Positions 8,701 to 16,111 of a DNA stretch of 34,931 nt are shown in pieces (position 1 is the stretch's first letter; the number at the start of each line of letters is the position of its first letter). The stretch lies in NCBI GenBank assembly GCA_002328745.1, contig DCVQ01000001.1, positions 28,651 through 63,581 on the forward strand, in the 5' to 3' direction. A model generated the notes under the pieces. That model searched no databases, had not been told where the DNA came from, and worked only from the letters and a program-made list of their open reading frames with translations. A program made the position numbers and the translations under genes. The DNA comes from Actinobacteria bacterium UBA2184 (GTDB lineage Bacteria; Actinomycetota; Coriobacteriia; Anaerosomatales; Anaerosomataceae).

Positions 8701-9174
8701 TCACTCCTCGTCGGTCAGCCAGATCTTCTTGAGCTCCTCGGTCACCCTGTTCGCGCCGGGCGGCAACCCCGCCGAAGCAGCAGGATACCGCCCCCGCGTC
8801 TTCCGTGCAGGCCGGCTCGCCTCGAAACACGTCTCGGCCGGCGCCACGCGCGCGCCACCGGCGGTGACGCGCCCTGCCAGTCCCGCATCCGAGGTGACCA
8901 CGGTCGCCCCGCCGCCGAGGCCCGCGACGCGCCGGACGATGAGGTCGTCGGCCGCCTCGTCTCTCGAGAACCGCACCTCGACCGGCCCTCGACGCTCGCC
9001 TGCGCCTCCGCCGGAGACGCCGTCGAAGACGACCTCGATCGCCCCGCGGCCGAGCAGATCGGCGCCGCGGGCGGCGAGCCGCGACACCAGCGCCTCGCGC
9101 TGGGCCGCGGGTTCCAGCCGGGCGGTCGCGGGGTCTCGCCGGGTCACGTTGTAGCCGTCCACGAAGAAGCGCAT
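8701..9174 (-). CDS. NYN-domain (YacP-like) RNase
   Basis: A 157-aa protein with a PIN-like NYN domain: N-terminal FFVDGYNV with the conserved metal-binding Asp, an IEVVFDG strand, RDEAADDLIVRRV with the acidic pair, and ATVVTSDAGLAGRV. These match the YacP family; Bacillus YacP (Rae1) is a ribosome-associated endonuclease. The C-terminal 35 residues are basic then acidic, and may carry RNA contacts. It is translationally linked to the DUF554 membrane protein. The gene starts close to the divergent peroxiredoxin gene, so the 97-bp gap between them probably holds both promoters. Confidence 0.85.
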   Translation of the reverse strand: MRFFVDGYNVTRRDPATARLEPAAQREALVSRLAARGADLLGRGAIEVVFDGVSGGGAGERRGPVEVRFSRDEAADDLIVRRVAGLGGGATVVTSDAGLAGRVTAGGARVAPAETCFEASRPARKTRGRYPAASAGLPPGANRVTEELKKIWLTDEE

Positions 9175-9271
9175 GCGGTCATGCTACACCGAATCGGTGC
9201 GACCGCCGCACGACACGCGGTGCCTCCGCAGCGGTACATACCTAGCAGCACACGTCTCCCGAGGAGGTCCG

Positions 9272-9739
9272 ATGCCCGCCCAGATCGTTCTCGAAGCCGG
9301 CATGCCCGCCCCCGCGATCGACGCCGTCGCGACCGGCGACGGTCCGTTCCGGCTCGCCGATCACCTCGGCAAGTGGGCGGTGGTGTACTTCTATCCTCGC
9401 GCCAACACACCCGGTTGAACCCACGAGGCCAAGGACTTCCAGGAGCACGCCGCCGAACTGGAGTCCTTGAACGCCCTGGTCGTGGGCGTCTCAGCAGACA
9501 AGCCCGAAGTGCAGCAGCGGTTCATCGACAAGTTCTCGCTCACCTTCCCGATGATCTCGGACACCGCCAAGACCATCATCGACGCGTACGGCGCCCGAGA
9601 GGTGCTCGGCGTCACCGCCAAGCGGCGCACCTTCCTCATCGGCCCGGACGGGACGATCGCGCGGGCGTGGCACAAGGTGAAGCTCGAAGGGCACGCCGAT
9701 GAGGTGGTAGCGGCCATCAGAGGATCGGCGCGCGCCTAG
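9272..9739 (+). CDS. Selenocysteine-containing peroxiredoxin (BCP/AhpC-TSA family), in-frame TGA at 9416-9418
   Basis: A 155-aa thiol-peroxidase-type protein of the Bcp subfamily. The frame opens at ATG 9272 behind GAGGAGG (9261-9267), runs through WAVVYFYPRANTPG, meets TGA at codon 49, and continues in the same frame as THEAKDFQ to TAG at 9737-9739. Bcp proteins have the peroxidatic Cys exactly there (FYPxxxTPGC-T-x-E-A), so the TGA replaces the catalytic Cys and is best read as selenocysteine. The region after the TGA is fully conserved in character (VVGVSADKPEVQQRF, SDTAKTIIDAYG, RTFLIGPDGTIARAW). No cysteine occurs anywhere else, so there is no resolving Cys and Sec49 is the only redox residue. 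A hairpin suited to SECIS function starts 12 nt after the TGA. The reductant is unknown. Confidence 0.92.
9431..9468 (+). promoter_or_regulatory. Candidate bacterial SECIS element of the Sec-peroxiredoxin
   Basis: Outer arms 9431-9436/9463-9468 and inner arms 9438-9442/9458-9462 pair perfectly, leaving one unpaired T (9437) between them and a 15-nt loop (9443-9457) that begins with G. The loop starts 24 nt after the TGA. Bacterial SECIS elements typically have a G among the first loop bases, 16-37 nt downstream of UGA, and the E. coli element needs a bulged U. Those features are visible here; the loop is somewhat long. SelB binding is inferred. Confidence 0.7.
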
Positions 9740-9742
9740 CGC

Positions 9743-9758
9743 ACCGGCATGAGCCGGT
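9743..9758. terminator. Small hairpin between convergent genes
   Basis: Perfect 6-bp arms 9743-9748 and 9753-9758 around a 4-nt loop, in the 35-bp gap between the convergent peroxiredoxin and HD-GYP genes. It could act as a bidirectional terminator, but no T-run follows on either strand. Confidence 0.35.
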
Positions 9759-9774
9759 AGGGAGCGGCGAGCCC

Positions 9775-11034
9775 TCAGCTGCCGGTCGTCTCGGCCCAGG
9801 CCACGAAGGCGTCGACCACGGCCGGGTCGAATTGCGAGCCCGAGCAGAGCACTACCTCGTCGATGGCCAGCCTGCGCGGCAACGGTCCGCGGTACGGGCG
9901 CTCGCTCACCATGGCGTCGAACGAGTCCGCGACGGCCAGGACCCGGGCCAGGAACGGTATGTCCTCACCGGCGAGTCCCGCCGGATAGCCGCTTCCGTCC
10001 CATCGCTCGTGGTGATGCCTGACGATGGGGACCACGTCCGCGAGGAACGGCACCGTCTCGAGTATCCGCGCACCCGCCTCGGAGTGCTCCTTCACCCTCT
10101 CGTAGTCCTCCGGGCTCAGCGCGGAGGGCTTGAGCAGCAGCGCCTCGGGGACACCGATCTTGCCGATGTCGTGGAGGAGCGCCGCCCGTTCGAGCACGGT
10201 CTGGTCGTGGGGGGACAGGCCCAGCGCGCCGCCGATGCGGAACGCGACCTCGGTGGTGCCGAGCGAGTGTCGCGCGGTGTACTGGTCGCGGGCGTCGACC
10301 GTGGCTGAGAGCGCCTGGAGCACGCCGAGGGACTGCGACTCGATATCCGCAAGCGAGTCACGCAGACGCTGGTTGAGCGAGTCGGTGAGCCCCCTTTGCG
10401 TGTCGATCGCGCGCACCGCCCGCCGGGCGATCAGTCCTGTCGCCACGGACGTGAACACCGCGCCCGACCCCACGGCCAGCCACACGATGAGCACCGACTC
10501 GCGCACGGACGCCGCGATCGGCGCGAAGGGCTTGATCGACTCGGCGACCGCGATCACCGGGCCCACATCGCCCTTGCGGACGGGAGCGACCACGCGCAGC
10601 ACCCTGCCGTCGGCGTCGACGCCCGCCTCATCCGCGGACTCGACCGACGATGTCACGCGGCCGTCGGCGGCGGAGTCGAAGCCTACGACCGCGACGCGCC
10701 TCCCCGTGTCGTCCGCGGTCGAGGAGTACAGGACGACGCCGTCGAGTCCGATCAGACGGTACGCGTACACCTGACCGGTCTCGAGACGCTGCCCGACGGC
10801 GCGCGCGAGGTCGTCGCAACCCGCTTCGGTGAGCGTGCTGCGGCCCTCGACGACGCTCAGGCAGGGCGCGGCGAGGCCCGAGGCGCCCGCGGCGATCGTC
10901 TGCGAGCTGCCCTGGATCACCACGGAACGGACCTGCGCGGCTACGATGACACCGACGAGTGCCGACGTGACGAGAACGAGCGGCGGCCCGATCGTGGCGA
11001 TCCGTGCGAGCGCAATGCGAGAACGGTCGCTCAC
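9775..11034 (-). CDS. Membrane sensor with C-terminal HD-GYP domain (putative c-di-GMP phosphodiesterase)
   Basis: A 419-aa protein with two membrane segments (about residues 15-35 and 180-202) enclosing an extracytoplasmic sensor region of about 140 residues, a short coiled linker (about 210-235), and an HD-GYP domain (about 240-415). Catalytic features present are the HD pair H288-D289 in LLHDIGKIGVPE, HHER at 340-343 and GSGYPAGLAG with the GYP triad at 349-351, plus DSFDAM. HD-GYP enzymes hydrolyse c-di-GMP; this one probably responds to an external signal. The start is a GTG at 11032-11034 with a G-rich site close upstream. No partner diguanylate cyclase is encoded in the window. Confidence 0.9.
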   Translation of the reverse strand: MSDRSRIALARIATIGPPLVLVTSALVGVIVAAQVRSVVIQGSSQTIAAGASGLAAPCLSVVEGRSTLTEAGCDDLARAVGQRLETGQVYAYRLIGLDGVVLYSSTADDTGRRVAVVGFDSAADGRVTSSVESADEAGVDADGRVLRVVAPVRKGDVGPVIAVAESIKPFAPIAASVRESVLIVWLAVGSGAVFTSVATGLIARRAVRAIDTQRGLTDSLNQRLRDSLADIESQSLGVLQALSATVDARDQYTARHSLGTTEVAFRIGGALGLSPHDQTVLERAALLHDIGKIGVPEALLLKPSALSPEDYERVKEHSEAGARILETVPFLADVVPIVRHHHERWDGSGYPAGLAGEDIPFLARVLAVADSFDAMVSERPYRGPLPRRLAIDEVVLCSGSQFDPAVVDAFVAWAETTGS

Positions 11035-11063
11035 GTGCCCCCCGTTCGCCGAACCGAACGCTG

Positions 11064-12122
11064 CTACCCCTTATCGGGGAGTATTCCCTGTGGTGAGGAT
11101 AGGGCGGCTCTCACGCCGGCAGCGAGCGCGTGCACATCCTTCTCGGTCGTGTCCCAGCTTGCGACCCACCGCACCTCGCCGGTGCGCTCGTCCCAGGTGT
11201 AGAAGTCGAACTCCTCCGCGAGCGGCGCGATAGCCTCGGCGGGCAGCAGCGCGAACACCTCGTTGGCCTCGACGGCCTGGGTGATGCGCACACCCGGCAC
11301 CTCGCGCACGAGGCTCGCGAGCAGCGCCGCCATGGCGTTCGCGTGGGCCGCGTTCCGCAGCCACAGGTCGTCTTCGAGCAGCGCAACGTACTGGGCCGAG
11401 AGGAACCGCATCTTCGAGGCGAGCTGTCCGCTCTGCTTGCGGACGTACTTGAAGTCCCGCGCGAGCGCCGGCGTGCGGAACACCACGGCCTCGGCCAGTA
11501 GCGCACCGTTCTTGGTCGCGCCAAAGGACACGACGTCGGCACCCTCGCACGCCTCGCCGAGCGTGCAGCCGAGGGCAGCGGCCGCGTTCGCGAGCCGGGC
11601 GCCGTCGACGTGCAGGTACAGGCCGTGCTCGCGCGCCGTGGCGGCTATCCCCGCGAGCTCACGCGCAGCGTAGACCGTGCCGCACTCGGTGGACTGCGTG
11701 ATCGAAACGGCGCGCGGCTGGCTCGCGTGCTCGAAGCCCACGCCGGTGATCGAGCCTGCGATGAGATCGGGGGTGAGCTTCCCGTCGGGAGTCGGCACGT
11801 CGAACAGTCTGGCACCCGTGAAGCGTCCGGGCGCGCCGCACTCATCCGTGCTGATGTGCGCCGTGGCCGGGCAGATGACCGCCTCGAAGGGGCGGACGAG
11901 AACCTGGAGCGCCGTCACATTGGCGCCCGTCCCGTTGAAGGTGAAGAACACTTCAGCGTCCTCGCCGAACTGACGCTTCACCAGCGCCACCGCGCGCCGC
12001 GTCCATTCGTCGTCGCCATACGCGTGCGCGTGGCCGCTGTTGGCCGCCGCGACCGCCGCCAGAACGTCGGGATGGACCCCCGCGGCATTGTCGCTCGCGA
12101 AGCCGCGGCGTGCATCGCTCAC
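11064..12122 (-). CDS. Threonine-aldolase-like PLP enzyme (beta-eliminating lyase family)
   Basis: A 352-aa fold-type I PLP enzyme related to low-specificity L-threonine aldolase, which cleaves L-(allo)-threonine to glycine and acetaldehyde. Visible features are FASDNAAGVHPDVL at the N-terminus, YGDDEWTRRAV, FNGTGANVTAL, the HVDGARLANA segment carrying the cofactor-binding Asp173, and FGATKNGALLAE with the PLP lysine K204. The family often acts on other beta-hydroxy amino acids, so the substrate is open. The GTG at 12120-12122 overlaps the TGA of the upstream gene (GTGA), with AGGAAGG about 9 nt upstream, which fixes the start. Why it is coupled to potassium-uptake genes is not evident. Confidence 0.88.
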   Translation of the reverse strand: MSDARRGFASDNAAGVHPDVLAAVAAANSGHAHAYGDDEWTRRAVALVKRQFGEDAEVFFTFNGTGANVTALQVLVRPFEAVICPATAHISTDECGAPGRFTGARLFDVPTPDGKLTPDLIAGSITGVGFEHASQPRAVSITQSTECGTVYAARELAGIAATAREHGLYLHVDGARLANAAAALGCTLGEACEGADVVSFGATKNGALLAEAVVFRTPALARDFKYVRKQSGQLASKMRFLSAQYVALLEDDLWLRNAAHANAMAALLASLVREVPGVRITQAVEANEVFALLPAEAIAPLAEEFDFYTWDERTGEVRWVASWDTTEKDVHALAAGVRAALSSPQGILPDKG

Positions 12123-12646
12123 AGCAAGTCGCCTTCCTCGGACCGGCGCATGCGCCGGTAGCCGACGCCTGCCAGCACGAGACCGGCCAGCCCGACGCCG
12201 AGCTTCCACAGGTCGTACGGGTTCTCGCGCTCGCTCCCCCGCTTCACGAGTTCCAGCGACACGGCGTGCACGTCCAGGTCGCCGCCGTGCTGATCGCAGC
12301 CCTCGTTCAGGATGCCCACGACGCGGACCACATCACCGGTGTTCCCCCAGTCGCCGAAGACCTCGAGATCGTCGGTCATCTCGACGGGCATCCAGACGCC
12401 GATCGCGGTACCGTCCGAGAGCACGTTCACCCACACGTGGCCGTCGCCGCCGGCGAGCGCCTCGCTCACGACCTCGCCCTCGAACGCGATCGTCGCGCCG
12501 TCGAGCCCGCTCGTCATAGAGATGATCTCGGGGCCGTCGGTCTCGGCCGGGACGGCGCCCGCAGCCGAGGTCCCTGCGGCAAACGCCGAGACCGGCGACA
12601 GGGCCAGTGCAAGGGCAAGGACCGCTATCGCGCCATACCGTCTCAC
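12119..12646 (-). CDS. Exported or membrane-anchored protein, possible OB-fold domain
   Basis: A 175-aa protein I cannot assign to a named family. It has a cleavable-looking signal peptide (AIAVLALALALSPVSAFA), a central domain of about 100 residues with strands ATIAFEGEVVSEA, GHVWVNVLSDGTAIGVWMP, VFGDWGNTGDVVRVVGIL and DLDVHAVSLELV, and a C-terminal membrane helix (WKLGVGLAGLVLAGVGY) followed by basic RRMRR. The pattern GEVV...WVNV...GDVVRVVGI is reminiscent of OB-fold domains. The GTG start (12644-12646) overlaps the trkH stop (TGA 12643-12645) and its own TGA overlaps the aldolase GTG, so it sits mid-operon. Topology predicts the domain outside the cell. Confidence 0.75.
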   Translation of the reverse strand: MRRYGAIAVLALALALSPVSAFAAGTSAAGAVPAETDGPEIISMTSGLDGATIAFEGEVVSEALAGGDGHVWVNVLSDGTAIGVWMPVEMTDDLEVFGDWGNTGDVVRVVGILNEGCDQHGGDLDVHAVSLELVKRGSERENPYDLWKLGVGLAGLVLAGVGYRRMRRSEEGDLL

Positions 12647-14160
12647 TGGCGACCCCTCCCCCTGCGGAAGGAGGTGACAATGCTCGCGATGAGCGCGAAC
12701 AGCGTGATGAACTCGAGACGGCCTGCCCACATCTGCACCATGTAGGTGATCTTCAGACCGGCGGGCATCGTGGGCGCGGTGATGCCCGTGGAGAGTCCGA
12801 CGTTCGCGGTCGCCGAGATCGACTCGAACAGCGCGGCCCCGGCCGGGTAGCCGTACGCCGCCCCGATGAGCGCGCCCGTGATGTACGTGATGACGTACAG
12901 CACGAACACCATGAGCGCGTTCGACAGCACCTCCGACGTGAGCGGCACATCCAGCAGGTGATGGTACTTCTGCGTGATGACCGACGAAGCCGGTGCGATC
13001 GACTGCTTCACGCGCCACAGGACGCCCTTTGCGATGAGCCCGAGCCGCAGGGCCTTGATGCCGCCCGCGGTCGACGAGACCATACCGCCGAACGCCATGG
13101 CGAGCAGGATGGCGGCGAAGCCCAGGCCGCTGTATCCGTTCAGCCACTGCGTGGTGTACAGGGTCTGATGACCGGTGCCGCTGTTGGCCGACATGACGTG
13201 ATACACGCCTTTGCGGAGGACCTCCCCCCACCCCGAGTACAGCTGCGAGGCCCCGAGCCCGAAGCCGACGGCCGCCGACAGCAGCGCGATGTTGACGGCA
13301 AGCGAGCGCGCCTCGATGTTCTTGCCGATCTCACGGGGGTCGCCACGCCATACGTCAGCGTGCAGGTTGAAGTTGAGCGTGCCGGCGAGCATGAGCATGA
13401 CGGTGACGATCTCGAAGATCGGACTGTGGTAGTACAAGGCGTTCATCGACTGCGGGCCGAAACCCCCCGTGTCGTAGCACGCGATGGTCGCCCAGAAGCC
13501 GTGCAGGAACGAGCGCGAGAACTCCATGCCGGCGGCCAGGTTCGCGATGCCCAGCGCGACGGTTCCGAGGCTGACATACACGGCGGTGACGAACCAGATG
13601 AACCGCGCGGTGTGGATCACGTTCGGCATGATGCGCTCGTCGCGGCCCTCGGCGATGTAGAGCGATATCGCGCCGCCACCACGCACGCCCATGGCCACGG
13701 TGAGCGCAGCCACGATGATGCCCTGGCCGCCGATGAGATGCGTGAGGTGCCGCCACATGTTGTGTGCGACGGCCATGTGATCGAGGTCCTGGCTCAGGGT
13801 GAGCCCCGAGGTGGTGAAGCCCGACATCGTCTCGAACCAGGCATCGAGGAAGCTGCCGTAGTGGCCCGAGAGCGAGAGCGGGATAGCGCCGACGAGCGAG
13901 ATGGACAGCCACGCGAGCGCGGTGATGATGAGCGCGTCGCGCCGTCCGAGGTAGGCGCCGCGCGGCGCCATCTGCGCGAGCCCCATGCCGATGGCGGCCG
14001 TCACGCCGGCCCCGAGCGCGAAGTCGAGCGCCGGGCCCCATTCGCCGGCGACGAGCGCCGTCGCAAGCGGGATGACCATGGCTCCGGCGACGGTGGTGAT
14101 CAGCAGGCCCGTGTAGTGGGCTATCGCGCCGAGGTCACGTCTCTGGGGTGCGACCCACAT
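12643..14160 (-). CDS. trkH: TrkH/KtrB-type potassium uptake channel subunit
   Basis: A 505-aa membrane protein of the Trk/Ktr/HKT superfamily, which forms the K+-conducting pore at the cytoplasmic membrane. Four pore-loop segments with the conserved Gly filter residues are seen: MSGFTTSGLTL, CYDTGGFGPQSMN, SANSGTGHQTLY and ATANVGLSTGIT, each followed by a membrane helix, giving the expected four M1-P-M2 repeats plus N-terminal helices. I chose ATG 14158-14160, with GAGG about 8 nt upstream; ATG 14208 would overlap the small gene upstream. No TrkA/KtrA gating subunit with an NAD-binding domain is encoded in the window. The next gene overlaps its stop codon. Confidence 0.93.
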   Translation of the reverse strand: MWVAPQRRDLGAIAHYTGLLITTVAGAMVIPLATALVAGEWGPALDFALGAGVTAAIGMGLAQMAPRGAYLGRRDALIITALAWLSISLVGAIPLSLSGHYGSFLDAWFETMSGFTTSGLTLSQDLDHMAVAHNMWRHLTHLIGGQGIIVAALTVAMGVRGGGAISLYIAEGRDERIMPNVIHTARFIWFVTAVYVSLGTVALGIANLAAGMEFSRSFLHGFWATIACYDTGGFGPQSMNALYYHSPIFEIVTVMLMLAGTLNFNLHADVWRGDPREIGKNIEARSLAVNIALLSAAVGFGLGASQLYSGWGEVLRKGVYHVMSANSGTGHQTLYTTQWLNGYSGLGFAAILLAMAFGGMVSSTAGGIKALRLGLIAKGVLWRVKQSIAPASSVITQKYHHLLDVPLTSEVLSNALMVFVLYVITYITGALIGAAYGYPAGAALFESISATANVGLSTGITAPTMPAGLKITYMVQMWAGRLEFITLFALIASIVTSFRRGRGRQ

Positions 14161-14170
14161 GGCGGCAGCC

Positions 14171-14296
14171 TCACGCCATCCAGGCTGCGAGAAGCGCGAT
14201 GAGCGCAACGGCGGCCATGAACAGCGCGAACACCACGATCTCGGTGATCAGGCCAAGCGCCCATCGACGATACGGACTATGGAAGCGGACTTCCAA
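14171..14296 (-). CDS. Small single-span membrane protein upstream of trkH (41 aa)
   Basis: A short frame with a TTG start (complement of 14294-14296) preceded by a perfect AGGAGG 5 nt upstream (complement of 14302-14307). It encodes a basic N-terminus (EVRFHSPYRRW) and one long hydrophobic helix (LITEIVVFALFMAAVALIAL), then stops at TGA 14171-14173, 10 nt before the trkH start. Strong Shine-Dalgarno, coupling distance and clean one-helix composition support a real gene. A small accessory subunit of the K+ channel, comparable in concept to KdpF in the Kdp system, is a reasonable guess, with no homology claimed. Confidence 0.65.
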   Translation of the reverse strand: MEVRFHSPYRRWALGLITEIVVFALFMAAVALIALLAAWMA

Positions 14297-14371
14297 GCGA
14301 ACCTCCTGAGTGCGCATGACCGTCTGGCGGCCTCTGCCATTGTGACACACGCGCAGCGTACGTACAGGGGG

Positions 14372-14399
14372 CGCGCGGAGCGCATGCGTGCTCCGCGCG
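14372..14399. repeat. 10-bp perfect inverted repeat in a divergent promoter region
   Basis: Arms 14372-14381 and 14390-14399 are exact complements with an 8-nt spacer. It lies between the divergent starts of the trkH leader gene (14296, minus) and the unknown gene at 14434 (plus), 35 nt from the latter's ATG. Position between divergent starts favours an operator or 5'-UTR hairpin over a terminator. Confidence 0.45.
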
Positions 14400-14433
14400 T
14401 GCTAGTCTGAGCGAGTCACGGAAGGAGCATGTA

Positions 14434-15042
14434 ATGGGCATTTTCAGCAGGAAGACACCCGTCGCCACCCTCGAGGTAGCGTTCTTCGACGACACAGCCG
14501 CTCGCGTGACGCTCTGGACTGCGCCCGGCGAACGGCAGGAGACCGGCTATCACGCCGTCTTGCTGTTCCTCATGTACTACTCGCGCATCCTGTTCTTCCT
14601 GAGCTTCCGCGACACGGCGCAGGAGCTCGTCGAGCGCATGATCGAGGCCGTCGGGACGCTCGCCTCCGCCGGCCCCGACGAGCGCGTGTCGATCGCCGAA
14701 GGCTGGAGCACCGACGCCGAAGCCGCGACCGCACCGCGCACGGTCTGGTCTGCCGCGCTCTCGTCGCTCGGGCCGGGCGAGTACCGGTGCCGGGACCAGC
14801 GCCCCGATGATCCCGACGACGCCGATGCCCAGATGGCGGTGCTGCTCAGCCTGCAGCATCTCGCCAACACCCTGCCTGCGGTGGAACGCGCGTACCTGGC
14901 CCTCGGCATCGCGGGCATGCACGAGTACTACGAGACCGGGCTTCACTGGCACACGTCGAAGAGCCTGCACCCCGCGCCCGCGTTCGGCATGGCCTACGCG
15001 CGCAGAGTGCTCGAAGGCAGATCGGACTACAAGGGCGCCTGA
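14434..15042 (+). CDS. Conserved-looking cytoplasmic protein of unknown function
   Basis: A 202-aa protein I do not recognise. It begins MGIFSRKTPVATLEVAFFDD and contains a hydrophobic aromatic stretch, YHAVLLFLMYYSRILFFLSF, probably a buried or amphipathic helix, then DTAQELVERMIEAVGTLAS and a mostly helical C-terminal half (MAVLLSLQHLANTLPAVERAYLAL). No signal peptide, cofactor site or catalytic motif is visible. The ATG has GGAAGGAG 6 nt upstream, a strong site. It is convergent with the zinc-ribbon gene at 15055, 12 nt away. Confidence 0.8.
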   Translation: MGIFSRKTPVATLEVAFFDDTAARVTLWTAPGERQETGYHAVLLFLMYYSRILFFLSFRDTAQELVERMIEAVGTLASAGPDERVSIAEGWSTDAEAATAPRTVWSAALSSLGPGEYRCRDQRPDDPDDADAQMAVLLSLQHLANTLPAVERAYLALGIAGMHEYYETGLHWHTSKSLHPAPAFGMAYARRVLEGRSDYKGA

Positions 15043-15054
15043 CCCCGCGGCCCT

Positions 15055-16008
15055 CTAGTACGGCCGCATGTCGGCGATCCGGTAGCCGGTCTCCGTGGGC
15101 ACGACCCAGTACTCCCAGTACTCGTCGCCCCACGTCCACTCCTGGTACGTCTGCACCCAGAACGAGCCGTCCGACTGCGGGGTGAGCCTCTCCACCCCGA
15201 AGGAGATGAAGTCGCCGCTGCCCATCTGAGCGCTCGCGGGATCTGACGCGAACGGGTCCACGGTGAGCGCGTGCGCGTCGTCGCCCCGGTTCTCCTGCAC
15301 GGCGTACATGAACTCGTACACCACAGAAGCGGCCTCGTCCTCGGGGAACGACACGTCGCCGCCGTAGCCGGGGACGGCGTCGGTGGACGTGACGAGCCAC
15401 GATCCGTCGTCTTGCTGTTCGACCGTGATCTGCTCGACGAACTCGCTGTTGGGCGGCCCCGCCCAGTACACGATGCTGTCATCGATCTCATCGTAGACGA
15501 CGCAGACCCACTCGCCCGCGTCGGCCGAAACGAGGTAGTCGAGCACGGCGGCGTCCGCCGATTCGAACCCGACGGGCTCGGCGTGCTCGTCGTCGTCGGC
15601 GTCCTCGTCGGCGTCCTCGTCCTCGTCTTGGTCCTCGTCGTCACGGTCGCGATCGCGATCGTCTTCCTCCTCGGCGTTGGACTGCACCAGGTAGACCACG
15701 CCGGCGGTCACCCCGCCGAGGAGCAGCACGGCCGCGATGATGGCAGCGGCGATCAGGCCGGTCTTCTTCTTCGCAGGCGGCCCGGCCGGAGCTCCCGGAG
15801 GCGGCCACCCCGCTCCCGGCCCCACGGGCGGCGGCGGCACCGGAGCGTACGCGGGGGGTTGGGCGGGCGGCAGGGGCGTCGTCGGCGCAACGCCCGGGGC
15901 AGCCGACGCCGGTGTCTCCGCCGGAGGTGTCGCAGGCAGAACCGCCCCGCAATTGCCGCAGAACGCGGCCCCCTCGCGGACCTCGGCGTTGCAGTTCGGA
16001 CACAGCAT
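15055..16008 (-). CDS. Zinc-ribbon membrane protein with acidic linker
   Basis: A 317-aa protein with an N-terminal zinc ribbon (C3-x2-C6 ... C17-x2-C20: CPNC and CGNC), a Pro/Ala-rich linker (about 25-80), KKK followed by one membrane helix (GLIAAAIIAAVLLLGGVTAG), a highly acidic Asp/Glu/Arg low-complexity stretch (about 113-143), and an outer domain of about 175 residues with many Trp/Tyr (WTWGDEYWEYWVV). Positive-inside charges put the ribbon in the cytoplasm and the C-terminus outside. The ATG is preceded by GAGGGGGG at about 7 nt; a longer frame upstream has no supporting features. It shares architecture with the genes at 26143-27252 and 27467-28543. Function unknown. Confidence 0.85.
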   Translation of the reverse strand: MLCPNCNAEVREGAAFCGNCGAVLPATPPAETPASAAPGVAPTTPLPPAQPPAYAPVPPPPVGPGAGWPPPGAPAGPPAKKKTGLIAAAIIAAVLLLGGVTAGVVYLVQSNAEEEDDRDRDRDDEDQDEDEDADEDADDDEHAEPVGFESADAAVLDYLVSADAGEWVCVVYDEIDDSIVYWAGPPNSEFVEQITVEQQDDGSWLVTSTDAVPGYGGDVSFPEDEAASVVYEFMYAVQENRGDDAHALTVDPFASDPASAQMGSGDFISFGVERLTPQSDGSFWVQTYQEWTWGDEYWEYWVVPTETGYRIADMRPY

Positions 16009-16111
16009 CGCGAAACCCCCCTCGGCTCGTGGTCGCTCACCATGACTGTAGGGCGCGCCTGAGAGGGTGTAAAGACGACCGGGGCGCGACGCAACGCGGG
16101 CACCCGCGGGG

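Noticed and set aside
9272..9418. Peroxiredoxin read as a pseudogene truncated by a nonsense mutation
   Set aside because: The TGA is exactly at the catalytic Cys, the downstream frame is intact and conserved in character, and a SECIS-like hairpin follows.
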